DNA of 64,000 nt from positions 1 to 64,000 of the forward strand of contig NZ_CP014514.1 in NCBI RefSeq assembly GCF_001577365.1. The letters run 5' to 3'. The notes beneath the pieces were generated by a model that was not told where the DNA came from, searched no databases, and saw only the letters and a program-made list of their open reading frames with translations. Shown in pieces: positions 36,193 to 43,821 of the stretch. The stretch's first letter is position 1; each line of letters opens with the position of its first letter. The stretch comes from Frondihabitans sp. PAMC 28766. Its GTDB lineage: Bacteria; Actinomycetota; Actinomycetes; Actinomycetales; Microbacteriaceae. A program made the translations under genes and the position numbers.

Positions 36193-36906
36193 ATGCTCGA
36201 AAACGAACACGCCCTAACCGTTCTTGTTATCGGTGCGAGCCGAGGAATCGGCGCCGCGACCGCGACCGCCTTCGCGGCGGCCGGCCACCACGTATTCGGG
36301 ACGCATCGCGGCACGGGCGTGCCCGGGGGCGTCACTCCGGTGATGGCCGACATCACGGATGAAGCGGCCATCAAAGCGGCCATCAAAACTATTGTGAACG
36401 AGCGCGGAAGAATCGACGTCGTGGTGGTCTCTGCGGGCATCGCCCGGCAAGACCTCGTCGTTCGCCTGACCGCAGAGAAACTCCACGAGGTGTTCTCCGT
36501 CAACACGTTCGGTGCGATTTTGGCTGCCAAACATGCTTTCGCGGCCATGAACCGGAACCAGTCCGGGTCCATCGTTCTCGTTTCCTCCGAGAGCGCTCGG
36601 ACGGGGATTCCCGGCAGCAGCCACTACACCTCCTCCAAAGCCGCCCTAGAAGGGTTCATGCGAAGTGCCATGTGGGAATTCGGCCCGCGGGGGGTGCGCA
36701 TCAACGTTGTTGCGCCCGGACCAACCGACACCGACATGCTCGCCAGGGTTCAGCCCGCAGACCTCGAAAAGCTCATCCAGGCGACACCCCAGGGTCGTGT
36801 CGGCCGACCCGAGGAGATAGCGGAAGTGATCCTCTGGACGGCGACCAGCACATTCCTGAACGGGGCCTCGATCCCCGTTACCGGAGGAGAAGGCCTCGGC
36901 TATTAG
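36193..36906 (+). CDS. Short-chain dehydrogenase, FabG-like (3-oxoacyl-ACP reductase type)
   Basis: 237 residues from ATG 36193. Classical SDR motifs are VIGASRGIGAATATAFAAAG (TGxxxGIG), VVVSAGIARQDLV (NAG-like), GSIVLVSSESARTGIP (Ser), SHYTSSKAALEGFMRSAMWE (YxxxK) and NVVAPGPTDTDML, ending GASIPVTGGEGLGY. It is divergent from the PAS-like/InhA pair across a 159-bp gap. An FabI-type and an FabG-type reductase back to back suggest one acyl-chain-modifying unit. NAD(P)-dependent, cytoplasmic. Confidence 0.88.
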   Translation: MLENEHALTVLVIGASRGIGAATATAFAAAGHHVFGTHRGTGVPGGVTPVMADITDEAAIKAAIKTIVNERGRIDVVVVSAGIARQDLVVRLTAEKLHEVFSVNTFGAILAAKHAFAAMNRNQSGSIVLVSSESARTGIPGSSHYTSSKAALEGFMRSAMWEFGPRGVRINVVAPGPTDTDMLARVQPADLEKLIQATPQGRVGRPEEIAEVILWTATSTFLNGASIPVTGGEGLGY

Positions 36907-36911
36907 CCGTT

Positions 36912-36937
36912 CGGCGGCCCGGTCGGCATAGCCGCCG
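36912..36937. terminator. Hairpin after the FabG-like gene
   Basis: CGGCGGC and GCCGCCG form a 7-bp GC-only stem with a 12-base loop, six bases past the stop. No clear U-run. Confidence 0.4.
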
Positions 36938-37115
36938 ACAATGTGAGGAAGTCGCAGACCCGCAACGCCAAAACATCCCCTGTCTCCGAGGTGGCATAGA
37001 CGGTGTCGGCTCAGACGGCACCGTCGTTCGATGGATGCCATGGCAAAATGAGTGACGGACTGCACCGAGGTACTCGCCATGGCGTGACCGTTAGGTCGCC
37101 TTGGTCGGTGGGTGC

Positions 37116-37598
37116 TTAGAAGAGTCGTGGGTGGGTGATCTCAACGCCGAGGAGGGCGGCGCTGATCAGTTCCGGTTGCCACCCGTGGTCGAGGATGACA
37201 GTGCGAAGATCGAGGGAGCGTTGCACGCGCACCTGGCGGGGGAGTTCCCCCAGGCGGAGGGTCTGCCGGTCCCGGTACCGGCCGCGCTGTGCACGATCAA
37301 GCATGTTCTCCCGATGCGTCCCCGGCGCCACATGCGACGATTCCAGATACGCGGACGCGTGGACGCAGATCGGGATGTCGCAGGAATGCAGGAGCAGCAT
37401 CGACGGTGGCAACGGTTCCCCGGTGGCGAGTTCGTGGGCGTACCGCTGCGGCCGGACCGCCTGCTGCCCCCCGTTGCGTTGGATCCAGAACCGACCGTAA
37501 CCGTCGTCGGAGATCGCGCCGGTCCAGAACCAGCAGTCGTTAGACTCGGGCCCTTTGACGACGTGAGACCAGAACCGTTCCTGTTCGGGGCGGATCAC
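37116..37598 (-). CDS. HNH endonuclease, phage-type
   Basis: 160 residues from GTG 37598 (GCAGGG six bases upstream); the open frame extends to 37649. RPEQERFWSHVVKGPESNDC and WFWTGAISDDGYGRFW precede the HNH core LLHSCDIPICVHASAYLE (first His plus CC-type ligands) and VAPGTHRENMLDRAQRGR (last His/Asn). This is the HNH_3-like group found in phages and mobile elements. A C-terminal basic repeat-like tail may bind DNA. Confidence 0.8.
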   Translation of the reverse strand: MIRPEQERFWSHVVKGPESNDCWFWTGAISDDGYGRFWIQRNGGQQAVRPQRYAHELATGEPLPPSMLLLHSCDIPICVHASAYLESSHVAPGTHRENMLDRAQRGRYRDRQTLRLGELPRQVRVQRSLDLRTVILDHGWQPELISAALLGVEITHPRLF

Positions 37599-37793
37599 GA
37601 CTGACCCTGCGGGTACGCCAGGGTTCGCGTCCACACGACCAGCGCCCACCCGTCGCAGCCGTCGTCCGCAGTACCGATGCGCTCATAGGCATCATGGTCG
37701 TGCGTGTTCAGTACGCGTTGAAAGGTGACACCGCGGGACGGGCAAAACGACGGGGACCGGATCACGGTGCAAGATTACGACGGGCCTCAGCCG

Positions 37794-38822
37794 TCACCTC
37801 TCATTGGTGTCGACTGGTTTCAGGGCAGCGGCGAGGTCTTCTTCCGAAGGGAGAGCGGCTCTGATCCCTGGGGGGAGCAAGTCGTAGCTGGCCACGCCGA
37901 TGGGGGTCTGCTGTGACCCGATGGAGTAGCGGACGACGGCATCGTTCTTGTTCGTGACCAGGAGCAGCCCGACCGTCTCCGCGTGCTGAGGACGGCGAAG
38001 CCTGTCGTCGACCAGAGCGACGTAAAACCCCAACTGGCCGAGGTATTCGGGTTTGAACTTTCCCGTCTTTAGCTCGACGACGACATAGCGGAGCTGGTCA
38101 ACATGGAAGAACAACAGGTCGACGAAGAAGTCGTCTCCCTCGACGTCGAAGTGAACCTGCCGACCAACGAACGCGAACCCCTCGCCAAGCTCACGGAGTG
38201 TGTCGATGATCCGGTCGACGAGGGCCTGCTCGAGGCCGCGTTCCTTGACGTCACTATCGACTGCAAGGAAATCTAGAACGTAGGGATCTTTCGTGATCTG
38301 GCGGGCCAGGTCGGAATCAGATCGGTCAAGGACTCGGTCGAAGTTTGACGGGGCCGCCCCGAAACGGGTGTGGGCGTTCGTCCTGATGTGGTGCTCGAGA
38401 ACATTCCGGGACCACCCATGGGCGGCCGCCTGGTCCGCATACCAGGACCGGAGCGCCTGGTCGCTGAGGCGATCCAGGAGGACGGTGATGTGACCCCAGG
38501 GTAATTCCGCAACAGCCTGTTGCGCGATTGCGGGGTCCGGCCACGCCTTCGCGAAGCTCCGCATGTAGGTCAGGTTTCGTGGGGAGAAACCCTTCATGTC
38601 CGGGAACGCAGCACGCAGGTCGGCAGCTAGCCGAGCAATGACCTGCGTTCCCCACCCCTCGAGGGCTTGGCGTTCCCCGATTCTGTCGCCGATTCGCCAA
38701 TAGAGGGTCACGAGCTCGGTGTTCACGCGGCGTTGCGCTGTGAACCTGGACGTGAGTACCTGCTCCTTGAGGTCTGCCAAGGTTGCGGCGTAGGACGAAG
38801 GCACGGGGCTGGTGTCAGGCAT
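37794..38822 (-). CDS. YhcG/DUF1016-type PD-(D/E)XK nuclease
   Basis: 342 residues from ATG 38822 with GGGGGTG upstream. The N-terminal DUF1016_N domain shows VNTELVTLYWRIGDRIGERQ, FPDMKGFSPRNLTYMRSFAK and LPWGHITVLLDRL. The C-terminal nuclease shows FVGRQVHFDVEGDDFFVDLL, FFH and YVVVELKTGKFKPEYLGQL, in which Asp and Glu-x-Lys form the active site. Family proteins are thought to cut or process DNA in mobile-element or defence settings; no partner methyltransferase is nearby. A strong palindrome lies 52 bases upstream. Confidence 0.9.
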   Translation of the reverse strand: MPDTSPVPSSYAATLADLKEQVLTSRFTAQRRVNTELVTLYWRIGDRIGERQALEGWGTQVIARLAADLRAAFPDMKGFSPRNLTYMRSFAKAWPDPAIAQQAVAELPWGHITVLLDRLSDQALRSWYADQAAAHGWSRNVLEHHIRTNAHTRFGAAPSNFDRVLDRSDSDLARQITKDPYVLDFLAVDSDVKERGLEQALVDRIIDTLRELGEGFAFVGRQVHFDVEGDDFFVDLLFFHVDQLRYVVVELKTGKFKPEYLGQLGFYVALVDDRLRRPQHAETVGLLLVTNKNDAVVRYSIGSQQTPIGVASYDLLPPGIRAALPSEEDLAAALKPVDTNER

Positions 38823-38873
38823 CACCCCCAGTGTGACGCAGGCACACGCCTGAACGTGCGAAGGCGCCCGTAA

Positions 38874-38896
38874 TGACGCAACAAGCTGTTGCGTCA
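38874..38896. promoter_or_regulatory. Perfect 10-bp palindrome upstream of the YhcG-type gene
   Basis: TGACGCAACA and TGTTGCGTCA flank the trinucleotide AGC. It is positioned about 52 bases upstream of ATG 38822 on the minus strand, where it could be an operator (possibly autoregulation) or a hairpin at the 5' end of the message. Confidence 0.5.
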
Positions 38897-39352
38897 TTCG
38901 GCGCAGTCAGCCCAACCCCGCTCAAGCACCAACAAGAGAGAACCCAGTGAACCCAACAACCTGCTGGACGATTGCCCTGTTGCACCCCGGCCACTAAGGC
39001 TCATGGGGTGAACTAAAGCGCAACGACCAATGTTTTGCAAAGCTCGAGCGTCCGGGAACTGTCCGCACAGGCATGCGGATGTACGGATACCCCGGGCGTT
39101 GAAGATGGGCGCACAGGTACGACAAACGCCCGCTCAACCCGTGCAAAAGTGGGTCGCGGGACACATCGGGAGCACGAGCGACGTGCAACGGAATCGGCCG
39201 TCCTTTGGCCGCTCCCCCACCCCACTTGGGACAGCCGATAATGTTTATTATGTCAAGTACGTGTTGGGTGTATTCGCATTTCTTGCAGACGCGACTCCTC
39301 AGCCGGTGAACTTCTGGCAGCCGGTGACGCCGGTTCGCGGCAGACTGAGGCC
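38897..39352. other. Non-coding region carrying the dif-like site
   Basis: About 455 bases without a convincing gene on either strand, between the YhcG-type gene and the small protein at 39353. The only strong signal is the XerCD site at 39231-39258. Confidence 0.55.
39231..39258. other. dif: XerCD dif-like recombination site
   Basis: A 28-bp site: left arm ACAGCCGATAA, spacer TGTTTA, right arm TTATGTCAAGT. The 11+6+11 layout, the inner GATAA/TTATG pairing and the AA-x-T end fit bacterial dif sites; by eye about 20 of 28 positions equal E. coli dif (GGTGCGCATAA-TGTATA-TTATGTTAAAT), and the right arm is the form I associate with actinobacteria. It resolves chromosome or plasmid dimers with XerC/XerD and FtsK. 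It may be the chromosomal terminus, a plasmid multimer-resolution site, or a dif-targeting mobile element border. No Xer gene is nearby. Confidence 0.75.
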
Positions 39353-39598
39353 ATGGCCACGCCAACGAACGCAGATGACATCCGCCACGACATTAGAGAC
39401 GCATTAGCCAGGCTGCAGCTTCTCGAAGGCCAAGGCCGCGTCGTCATGACGAAAGATCGACTCAACACCGACTGGCCGGAGCCAACGGCCGCGCTGACGG
39501 CGGCCATCGACGCGCTCGACCTCCCCATGAGCGCCACCACATGGATGGAGACCCTGCCACACATCGACGGCGGCTACCCGCCGCTCGACGTTGACTGA
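39353..39598 (+). CDS. Small unknown protein
   Basis: 81 residues; CTGAGG lies four bases before ATG 39353. It is an amphipathic helical protein (DIRHDIRDALARLQLLEGQG, ALTAAIDALDLPMSATTWME). No family recognised. Its position immediately right of the dif-like site is the only context. Confidence 0.55.
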   Translation: MATPTNADDIRHDIRDALARLQLLEGQGRVVMTKDRLNTDWPEPTAALTAAIDALDLPMSATTWMETLPHIDGGYPPLDVD

Positions 39599-39669
39599 GG
39601 CCTGCCGCGCCCACGTCAGTCAGGCACCGATCTTATTGAGATGGCGAGCGGCGTACTGACGTCTGTGAT

Positions 39670-40338
39670 TCACACCGGCAAGTCGGGCCAGGTATCGGGA
39701 TCGGCGTATGGATTGGCGCCCAAGCCCGGAACGAAGCGGATGAACCACGGGTTGATGATCAGTTGCTCCCGCGCGGGAATATTCGTCCGGGTGGGATTCT
39801 GCCAGTTCAAATCGTCGAGCAAATTTGATTCTGGTTGGGCCAGAAGAAACCCCTCGAGGTCGTGCCGCCAGTTGACGGGGACCTTGTACTCGTACGTGTC
39901 GATGAGCATCTCTGCTTGTCCCAGGATGAGGTGGGTAGCGACGTCCTCGGCTGTGTTCGCGGGCTCGCGCCAGGCGCCGGCGAATCGGTCGGTGATGGCC
40001 ATAGTGCTCGCTAGAAACCGGCGGACAAAGATGATCGAGTATTGCTCGGCCATGGGGCTCGGGAAGAAGTCTCGGGCGGAGAAGACGTCGAGCGTGTCGG
40101 GGCCGTTGACCCGGGCTATTTCAAGAATTCGGAGATCGTCGTAGAGGAGGTCGACCACCGTGGAGCAGGCGTCCCAGAGAACAGCTCTAAGGGTGGTTAC
40201 AGGACCGCGAATGCGCCGTACCCCGATGACGTCGGACGCATCCTCGGGTGCGTAAAGCTCGTCTAGGACCGTACCAACTCCGGCCATGAGGCCGGCTTTC
40301 TCCTCGCGAGATAAACCGCCGCTATCCGTCGAAGTCAC
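39670..40338 (-). CDS. Unknown protein, 222 residues
   Basis: GTG start at 40338. No signal peptide or transmembrane segment. Conserved-looking stretches are AVLWDACSTVVDLLYDDLRI, DTLDVFSARDFFPSPMAEQY and REQLIINPWFIRFVPGLGAN. The codon use matches the surrounding genes, so I believe it is real, but I do not recognise a domain. It converges with the small gene at 39353. Confidence 0.6.
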   Translation of the reverse strand: MTSTDSGGLSREEKAGLMAGVGTVLDELYAPEDASDVIGVRRIRGPVTTLRAVLWDACSTVVDLLYDDLRILEIARVNGPDTLDVFSARDFFPSPMAEQYSIIFVRRFLASTMAITDRFAGAWREPANTAEDVATHLILGQAEMLIDTYEYKVPVNWRHDLEGFLLAQPESNLLDDLNWQNPTRTNIPAREQLIINPWFIRFVPGLGANPYADPDTWPDLPV

Positions 40339-40464
40339 GCACCACCTTCTGTCCGATTGTCCTCTATCGCAAGCCCGAGCACCTCACAAGATCGCCGCGG
40401 CGCACTCGTTGGGGGGCGCACCCGTGTTGAAAGGCTATCGGCGACTTCCGTCTAGGGGTAGGTC

Positions 40465-40669
40465 TTACGAACTCGTGTTGCGACGGCGCGCGATCAGGAG
40501 GGCGACGACACCCACCACCAAGGGAACGATGCCCACGATCAGCGGTAGAAAGCTGGGGCCGCCACCCTTCTCCGGGACGAGGAACGCGACGGGCAGCGCG
40601 ACGACCCTAGGACGAAGCAGAAGATCCCTTGCGAGACAAGAAACAGAGGTCCGCGCTTCGTGACACCCA
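40465..40669 (-). pseudogene. Small two-helix membrane protein, frameshifted
   Basis: Reading from TTG 40669 gives TKRGPLFLVSQGIFCFVLG (helix 1). At 40605-40607 three C (G on the coding strand) stand where four are needed; with the base restored it continues VVALPVAFLVPEKGGG and PLIVGIVPLVVGVVALLIAR (helix 2), ending RRRNTSS at 40465. There is no strong ribosome site. This is either a decayed gene or a sequence error. Confidence 0.5.
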
Positions 40670-40860
40670 AGAGGTGGAGGGGAGTTGCGTTCAGGCGCTG
40701 CGGCACCAGCCGCCCCTTCCAAGCGAGAGTCTAGGGCAGACGCACCCTCGAGCGGCACCGCCCAGGCCTTGGTCCAGAGCTTCAATCACTTGGGCGTCCA
40801 AGTTCCCGACTCGGCGAGGGAGACGCGACCGCCGACCGCGCGGAGCCGCCATGGGCACCC

Positions 40861-42527
40861 TAAGCCTGAATCCACCGATGTTTCTGGGGTGGGTGGGGTC
40901 GCGGGGTGGGTGAGCGTCGGGGTGCGGGTGGTCGCGGCAGGGCCGTGGGCCCTGCTGCCCTGATCGTTCCACTGCTGGTTCCTAGTCGCGCCGTGATGGC
41001 TGGTCGGACGGGTTGATCAGCGTCGGGGTGGCCCTGTCGTGTGAGCGAACAGCGCGGTCCAGGCGGCCTCCCAGGGCCAGGCGTGGGGCAGGTGCAGGCG
41101 GATGCGGCGTCCGGAGGACGCGACCCTGCCCGGGACGGTGATCAGTTTCCGGCGGATCGTCGCGGTGGTCGCTTTCGCCAGAGCAGCACCAGCAATGGTT
41201 GCGGCGGCTCTGGTGAGGTTGAAAGCGATGACGGCGAGGACCAGCCAGGCGGCGTTCGCGGTGAAGATCCCCGACGGCAGGTGCGCCAGCGCGGAATGCT
41301 TCAAATCCGCGTTGACCTGCTCGATGATCGCGTGCCGACGGTGCACCTGGTCCGCGGTCACCGTGTCCAACGTGCTGGTGGTGAAGAACGCGTGGAACCG
41401 GTGCGTGTCAAAAAGCGTCGGATGCTGAAGGTTGTTCTTGTTCAGCTCCGGGATGCGCCGCACCACGAGCCGACCTGGGGTGTGGTCTTTCTTCGTCCGG
41501 GAGGTGAATGCGGTGAAGGGGACCTCGGCGACCTCGGCGTGGGAGATCAACGCGCCGGTGTCCTCATCGATGATCGCGTTGGGGTATTCGATCGGGGTCC
41601 ACGCGTTCTCCGGGATGGTGGCGATCGCACGTTTCACGGCCGGATCTTGCCGGGCCGTGACCGACACCGCCGCTCCCGCTTTCCGGGCCGCGTTGATGGT
41701 CGCGAACCCGTAGTACGCGGAGTCCGCCCGCAACAACACCGGCGCCGACGAGGCCCCGGGGAGGCGGGTGACGGTCTTCAGCGCGTCGGCGACGATCCGG
41801 GCAGCACCGCGTGGTGACCCGGACGCCCCCTTCCGCAACCGTTGGCCGATGATCACCGGGGCGCTGGTGTCGGTGGACACGGTCGCCAGGAGTGCGTTGA
41901 GGCCGCGGACCCCGGAGTATCCGAACCCGGCGCCCTGCTTCTGATGCCCGTGCACCTCGATGATCGTGTCGTCCACATCCACGAAGACCATGCCTGCGCC
42001 GGAGGGTTTCGGGACAAGGGGTGTTTCCCGGGCGAGGCCCACGAGGAGCCGGGAGGCGACGGCGTCGAGTTGGCGGACATGCCCGAACGTGAACTCCCGC
42101 AGGAACGACCCCAACGTCGACGGCGCATAACAGGCGGTGAAGAGCTTGCCCGTGCCGCCGTGACGCAGCAGCGCCATGTCATCGATCGAGTCTGCACCGG
42201 CAACCATCCCCGCCACCAGGGAGGAGACTTTCAACCCGGCGTTGGCACCCTTGTCCGACGGAACCGTCAACCACTGATCGGCCAGGCTGCGAAGACCGGC
42301 GGTCTCGGCCAGCCGCATCACCGGGAGCAGCCCCGCGGTCGACACGAGATTCGGGTCATCAAATGACGCAGCAGCAGCCCTGGCGGCGTGAGAAACTTGC
42401 ACCTACGAGATGCCTCTCTTATCGGGCGAATAGGACTCTGAACAAGCTCTATTTTCCCTGATCAGGAAGGCATTCTCCGTTTAACGCGCCGACCCCAACT
42501 AAACGTCCATCGGTGGATTCAGGCTAA
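40861..42527 (-). mobile_element. IS1380-family insertion sequence, copy 1
   Basis: Ends carry AGCCTGAATCCACCGATG (40863-40880) and its inverse (42508-42525), the same repeats as copy 2 at 45793-47453. One transposase gene. Same orientation as copy 2, with about 3.3 kb of cargo between them. Confidence 0.88.
41017..42402 (-). CDS. IS1380-family transposase
   Basis: 461 residues from GTG 42402; an in-frame TAG just upstream fixes this start. DDE fold: FVDVDDTIIEVHGHQKQGAG (first Asp), APVLLRADSAYYG (second Asp) and RRHAIIEQVNADLKHSALAH (Glu). FDDPNLVSTAGLLPVMRLAE is the typical N-terminus. Intact and diverged by perhaps 10-15% from the copy at 45949, so the pair did not arise from one recent event. 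Confidence 0.92.
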   Translation of the reverse strand: MQVSHAARAAAASFDDPNLVSTAGLLPVMRLAETAGLRSLADQWLTVPSDKGANAGLKVSSLVAGMVAGADSIDDMALLRHGGTGKLFTACYAPSTLGSFLREFTFGHVRQLDAVASRLLVGLARETPLVPKPSGAGMVFVDVDDTIIEVHGHQKQGAGFGYSGVRGLNALLATVSTDTSAPVIIGQRLRKGASGSPRGAARIVADALKTVTRLPGASSAPVLLRADSAYYGFATINAARKAGAAVSVTARQDPAVKRAIATIPENAWTPIEYPNAIIDEDTGALISHAEVAEVPFTAFTSRTKKDHTPGRLVVRRIPELNKNNLQHPTLFDTHRFHAFFTTSTLDTVTADQVHRRHAIIEQVNADLKHSALAHLPSGIFTANAAWLVLAVIAFNLTRAAATIAGAALAKATTATIRRKLITVPGRVASSGRRIRLHLPHAWPWEAAWTALFAHTTGPPRR

Positions 42528-42751
42528 GACCACGTCCCGGCGTTGATGTTGCGGCGGGACCACCTGTAGCGCAGGACCCCGACGACGAACGCAACCAAGG
42601 CGAAGATGAACGCCTGGACCGTGGTCGCGTGATGCGGCGCAAACAGCTGGGGAATGGTCGAGACGAGGCCGACAAGACCAGCAAGGACAATCCACACGGA
42701 TATGCCGAGCAACACCCGAAACCAAAGCAGCGGGTCCTTACGCGTCGCCAT
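42524..42751 (-). CDS. Small two-helix membrane protein, 3' end fused to IS1380
   Basis: 75 residues from ATG 42751. Two hydrophobic segments: FRVLLGISVWIVLAGLVGLV and TVQAFIFALVAFVVGVL, then RYRWSRRNINAGTWS. The TAG stop (42524-42526) lies inside the terminal repeat of IS1380 copy 1, so the native C-terminus may have been lost and replaced. No family recognised. Confidence 0.5.
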   Translation of the reverse strand: MATRKDPLLWFRVLLGISVWIVLAGLVGLVSTIPQLFAPHHATTVQAFIFALVAFVVGVLRYRWSRRNINAGTWS

Positions 42752-43387
42752 TCGAATCGCCCTTGACTGGCCATGCCGGCTGACTCGAGTGAGGCCAGTC
42801 GCTTGGCAAAAACTTTTCATAGCGCGGACGCGATGATCATAAGGCCGCTGCTGCTCCGCATCGCCATTGCCGAGGGCGCCATTCTGGACAATCGGTCCCG
42901 AACTGGCCAAGGCTTACGCCCACATGGCAACGATGCTCCCCGGGGTGAGCATCGCGCGCCTTGGCGATTGCCACCACCGCGTCTCCGGAATGACATCGTC
43001 CGCATGCACGGGCCTCATTGGAGACACATTCTCTTCCTCGTTCACCGGGTCGGAGTCCGTCTTATCAAGAATTGCGCGAAGATGGCTTTCAGATGGATTG
43101 CGTTCAGACCACTGCGCGATTGACCTCCGCAGTCCAGTGGAGCTGGCGGTCTTGTCTGCCAGGGTGTTCCTATGCCGCCTACGTCACTCTATGAAAGCGA
43201 CCCACGCGTTCCCCGGCCCGGATCAAGCATCTGATGCCACCGCGACGGGTACTCCAGGCGCACCTGCCGATCCTGTCGCCGTCGCCGCCACGGGCCGTGC
43301 CCAGCGGTCCGACGTACGCGGATTTCTTCGGGACGAGGCCGAGAAAGCCGATTCTCAAGAATGAGGACGTGAAGGTGGGGGCGGGAA
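42752..43387. other. Stretch without a confident gene
   Basis: About 630 bases. Open frames occur on both strands, for example minus 43391-43179 whose GTG overlaps the stop of the gene at 43663, but residue composition and lack of motifs do not support a call. It may hold decayed genes brought in with the IS1380 pair. Confidence 0.4.
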
Positions 43388-43663
43388 TCACGCGTCAGAT
43401 TCTTCTTCGGCTGCCTTATCCAGTTGGCTGCTGAAGAACGCGAGGGTGTTCCCGCCCTGTGCGACGTATTCAAGGAGTGGGCCATCGACGAAGCTGGCGT
43501 CCGCAATCGTGTGCACGTCGTCGTTGCTAGTCAGGGCCTGTCGAATCAGCGCGTCGACTTCGCTGGCCGCCAAGACAGCTGCGTCGAGTTGGCGGCGGGC
43601 GAACTGTGTGTGCAGCCACAACGCGTTCGCGAGATTCTCATCAAGCGGTGAACTGACTGGCAT
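43388..43663 (-). CDS. Small unknown helical protein
   Basis: 91 residues from ATG 43663. All-helical, acidic: DENLANALWLHTQFARRQLD, AVLAASEVDALIRQALTSND and EYVAQGGNTLAFFSSQLDKA. No membrane segment. Family unknown. Upstream in transcription lies the terminator of the surface-protein gene. Confidence 0.5.
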   Translation of the reverse strand: MPVSSPLDENLANALWLHTQFARRQLDAAVLAASEVDALIRQALTSNDDVHTIADASFVDGPLLEYVAQGGNTLAFFSSQLDKAAEEESDA

Positions 43664-43771
43664 CACCCCAGCCTGCCAGACCAGCCACCACGTCCCGCAC
43701 CGACCAACGGCGCTTTCCTCGACCGGGGATGCCCTGGGGTCAGGCAGCCTGTGTGCCCGCGGACACGGGAA

Positions 43772-43803
43772 AGGCCCCGCCCGGTTGTCACCGGACGGGG
43801 CCT
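43772..43803 (-). terminator. Strong hairpin terminator of the surface-protein gene
   Basis: AGGCCCCGCCCGG and CCGGACGGGGCCT pair with one mismatch across a six-base loop, 19 bases past the stop of the gene ending at 43822. Confidence 0.65.
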
Positions 43804-43821
43804 GACATGGTGCGGGTATTG

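Noticed and set aside
42867..43364. 165-codon plus-strand frame between the IS1380 copies
   Set aside because: No ribosome site, low-complexity ends, and no recognisable motif.
43179..43391. 70-codon minus-strand frame whose GTG overlaps the stop of the 43663 gene
   Set aside because: Coupling-like overlap is suggestive, but the residues show no fold or family and the second half is Arg/Gly shadow-like.
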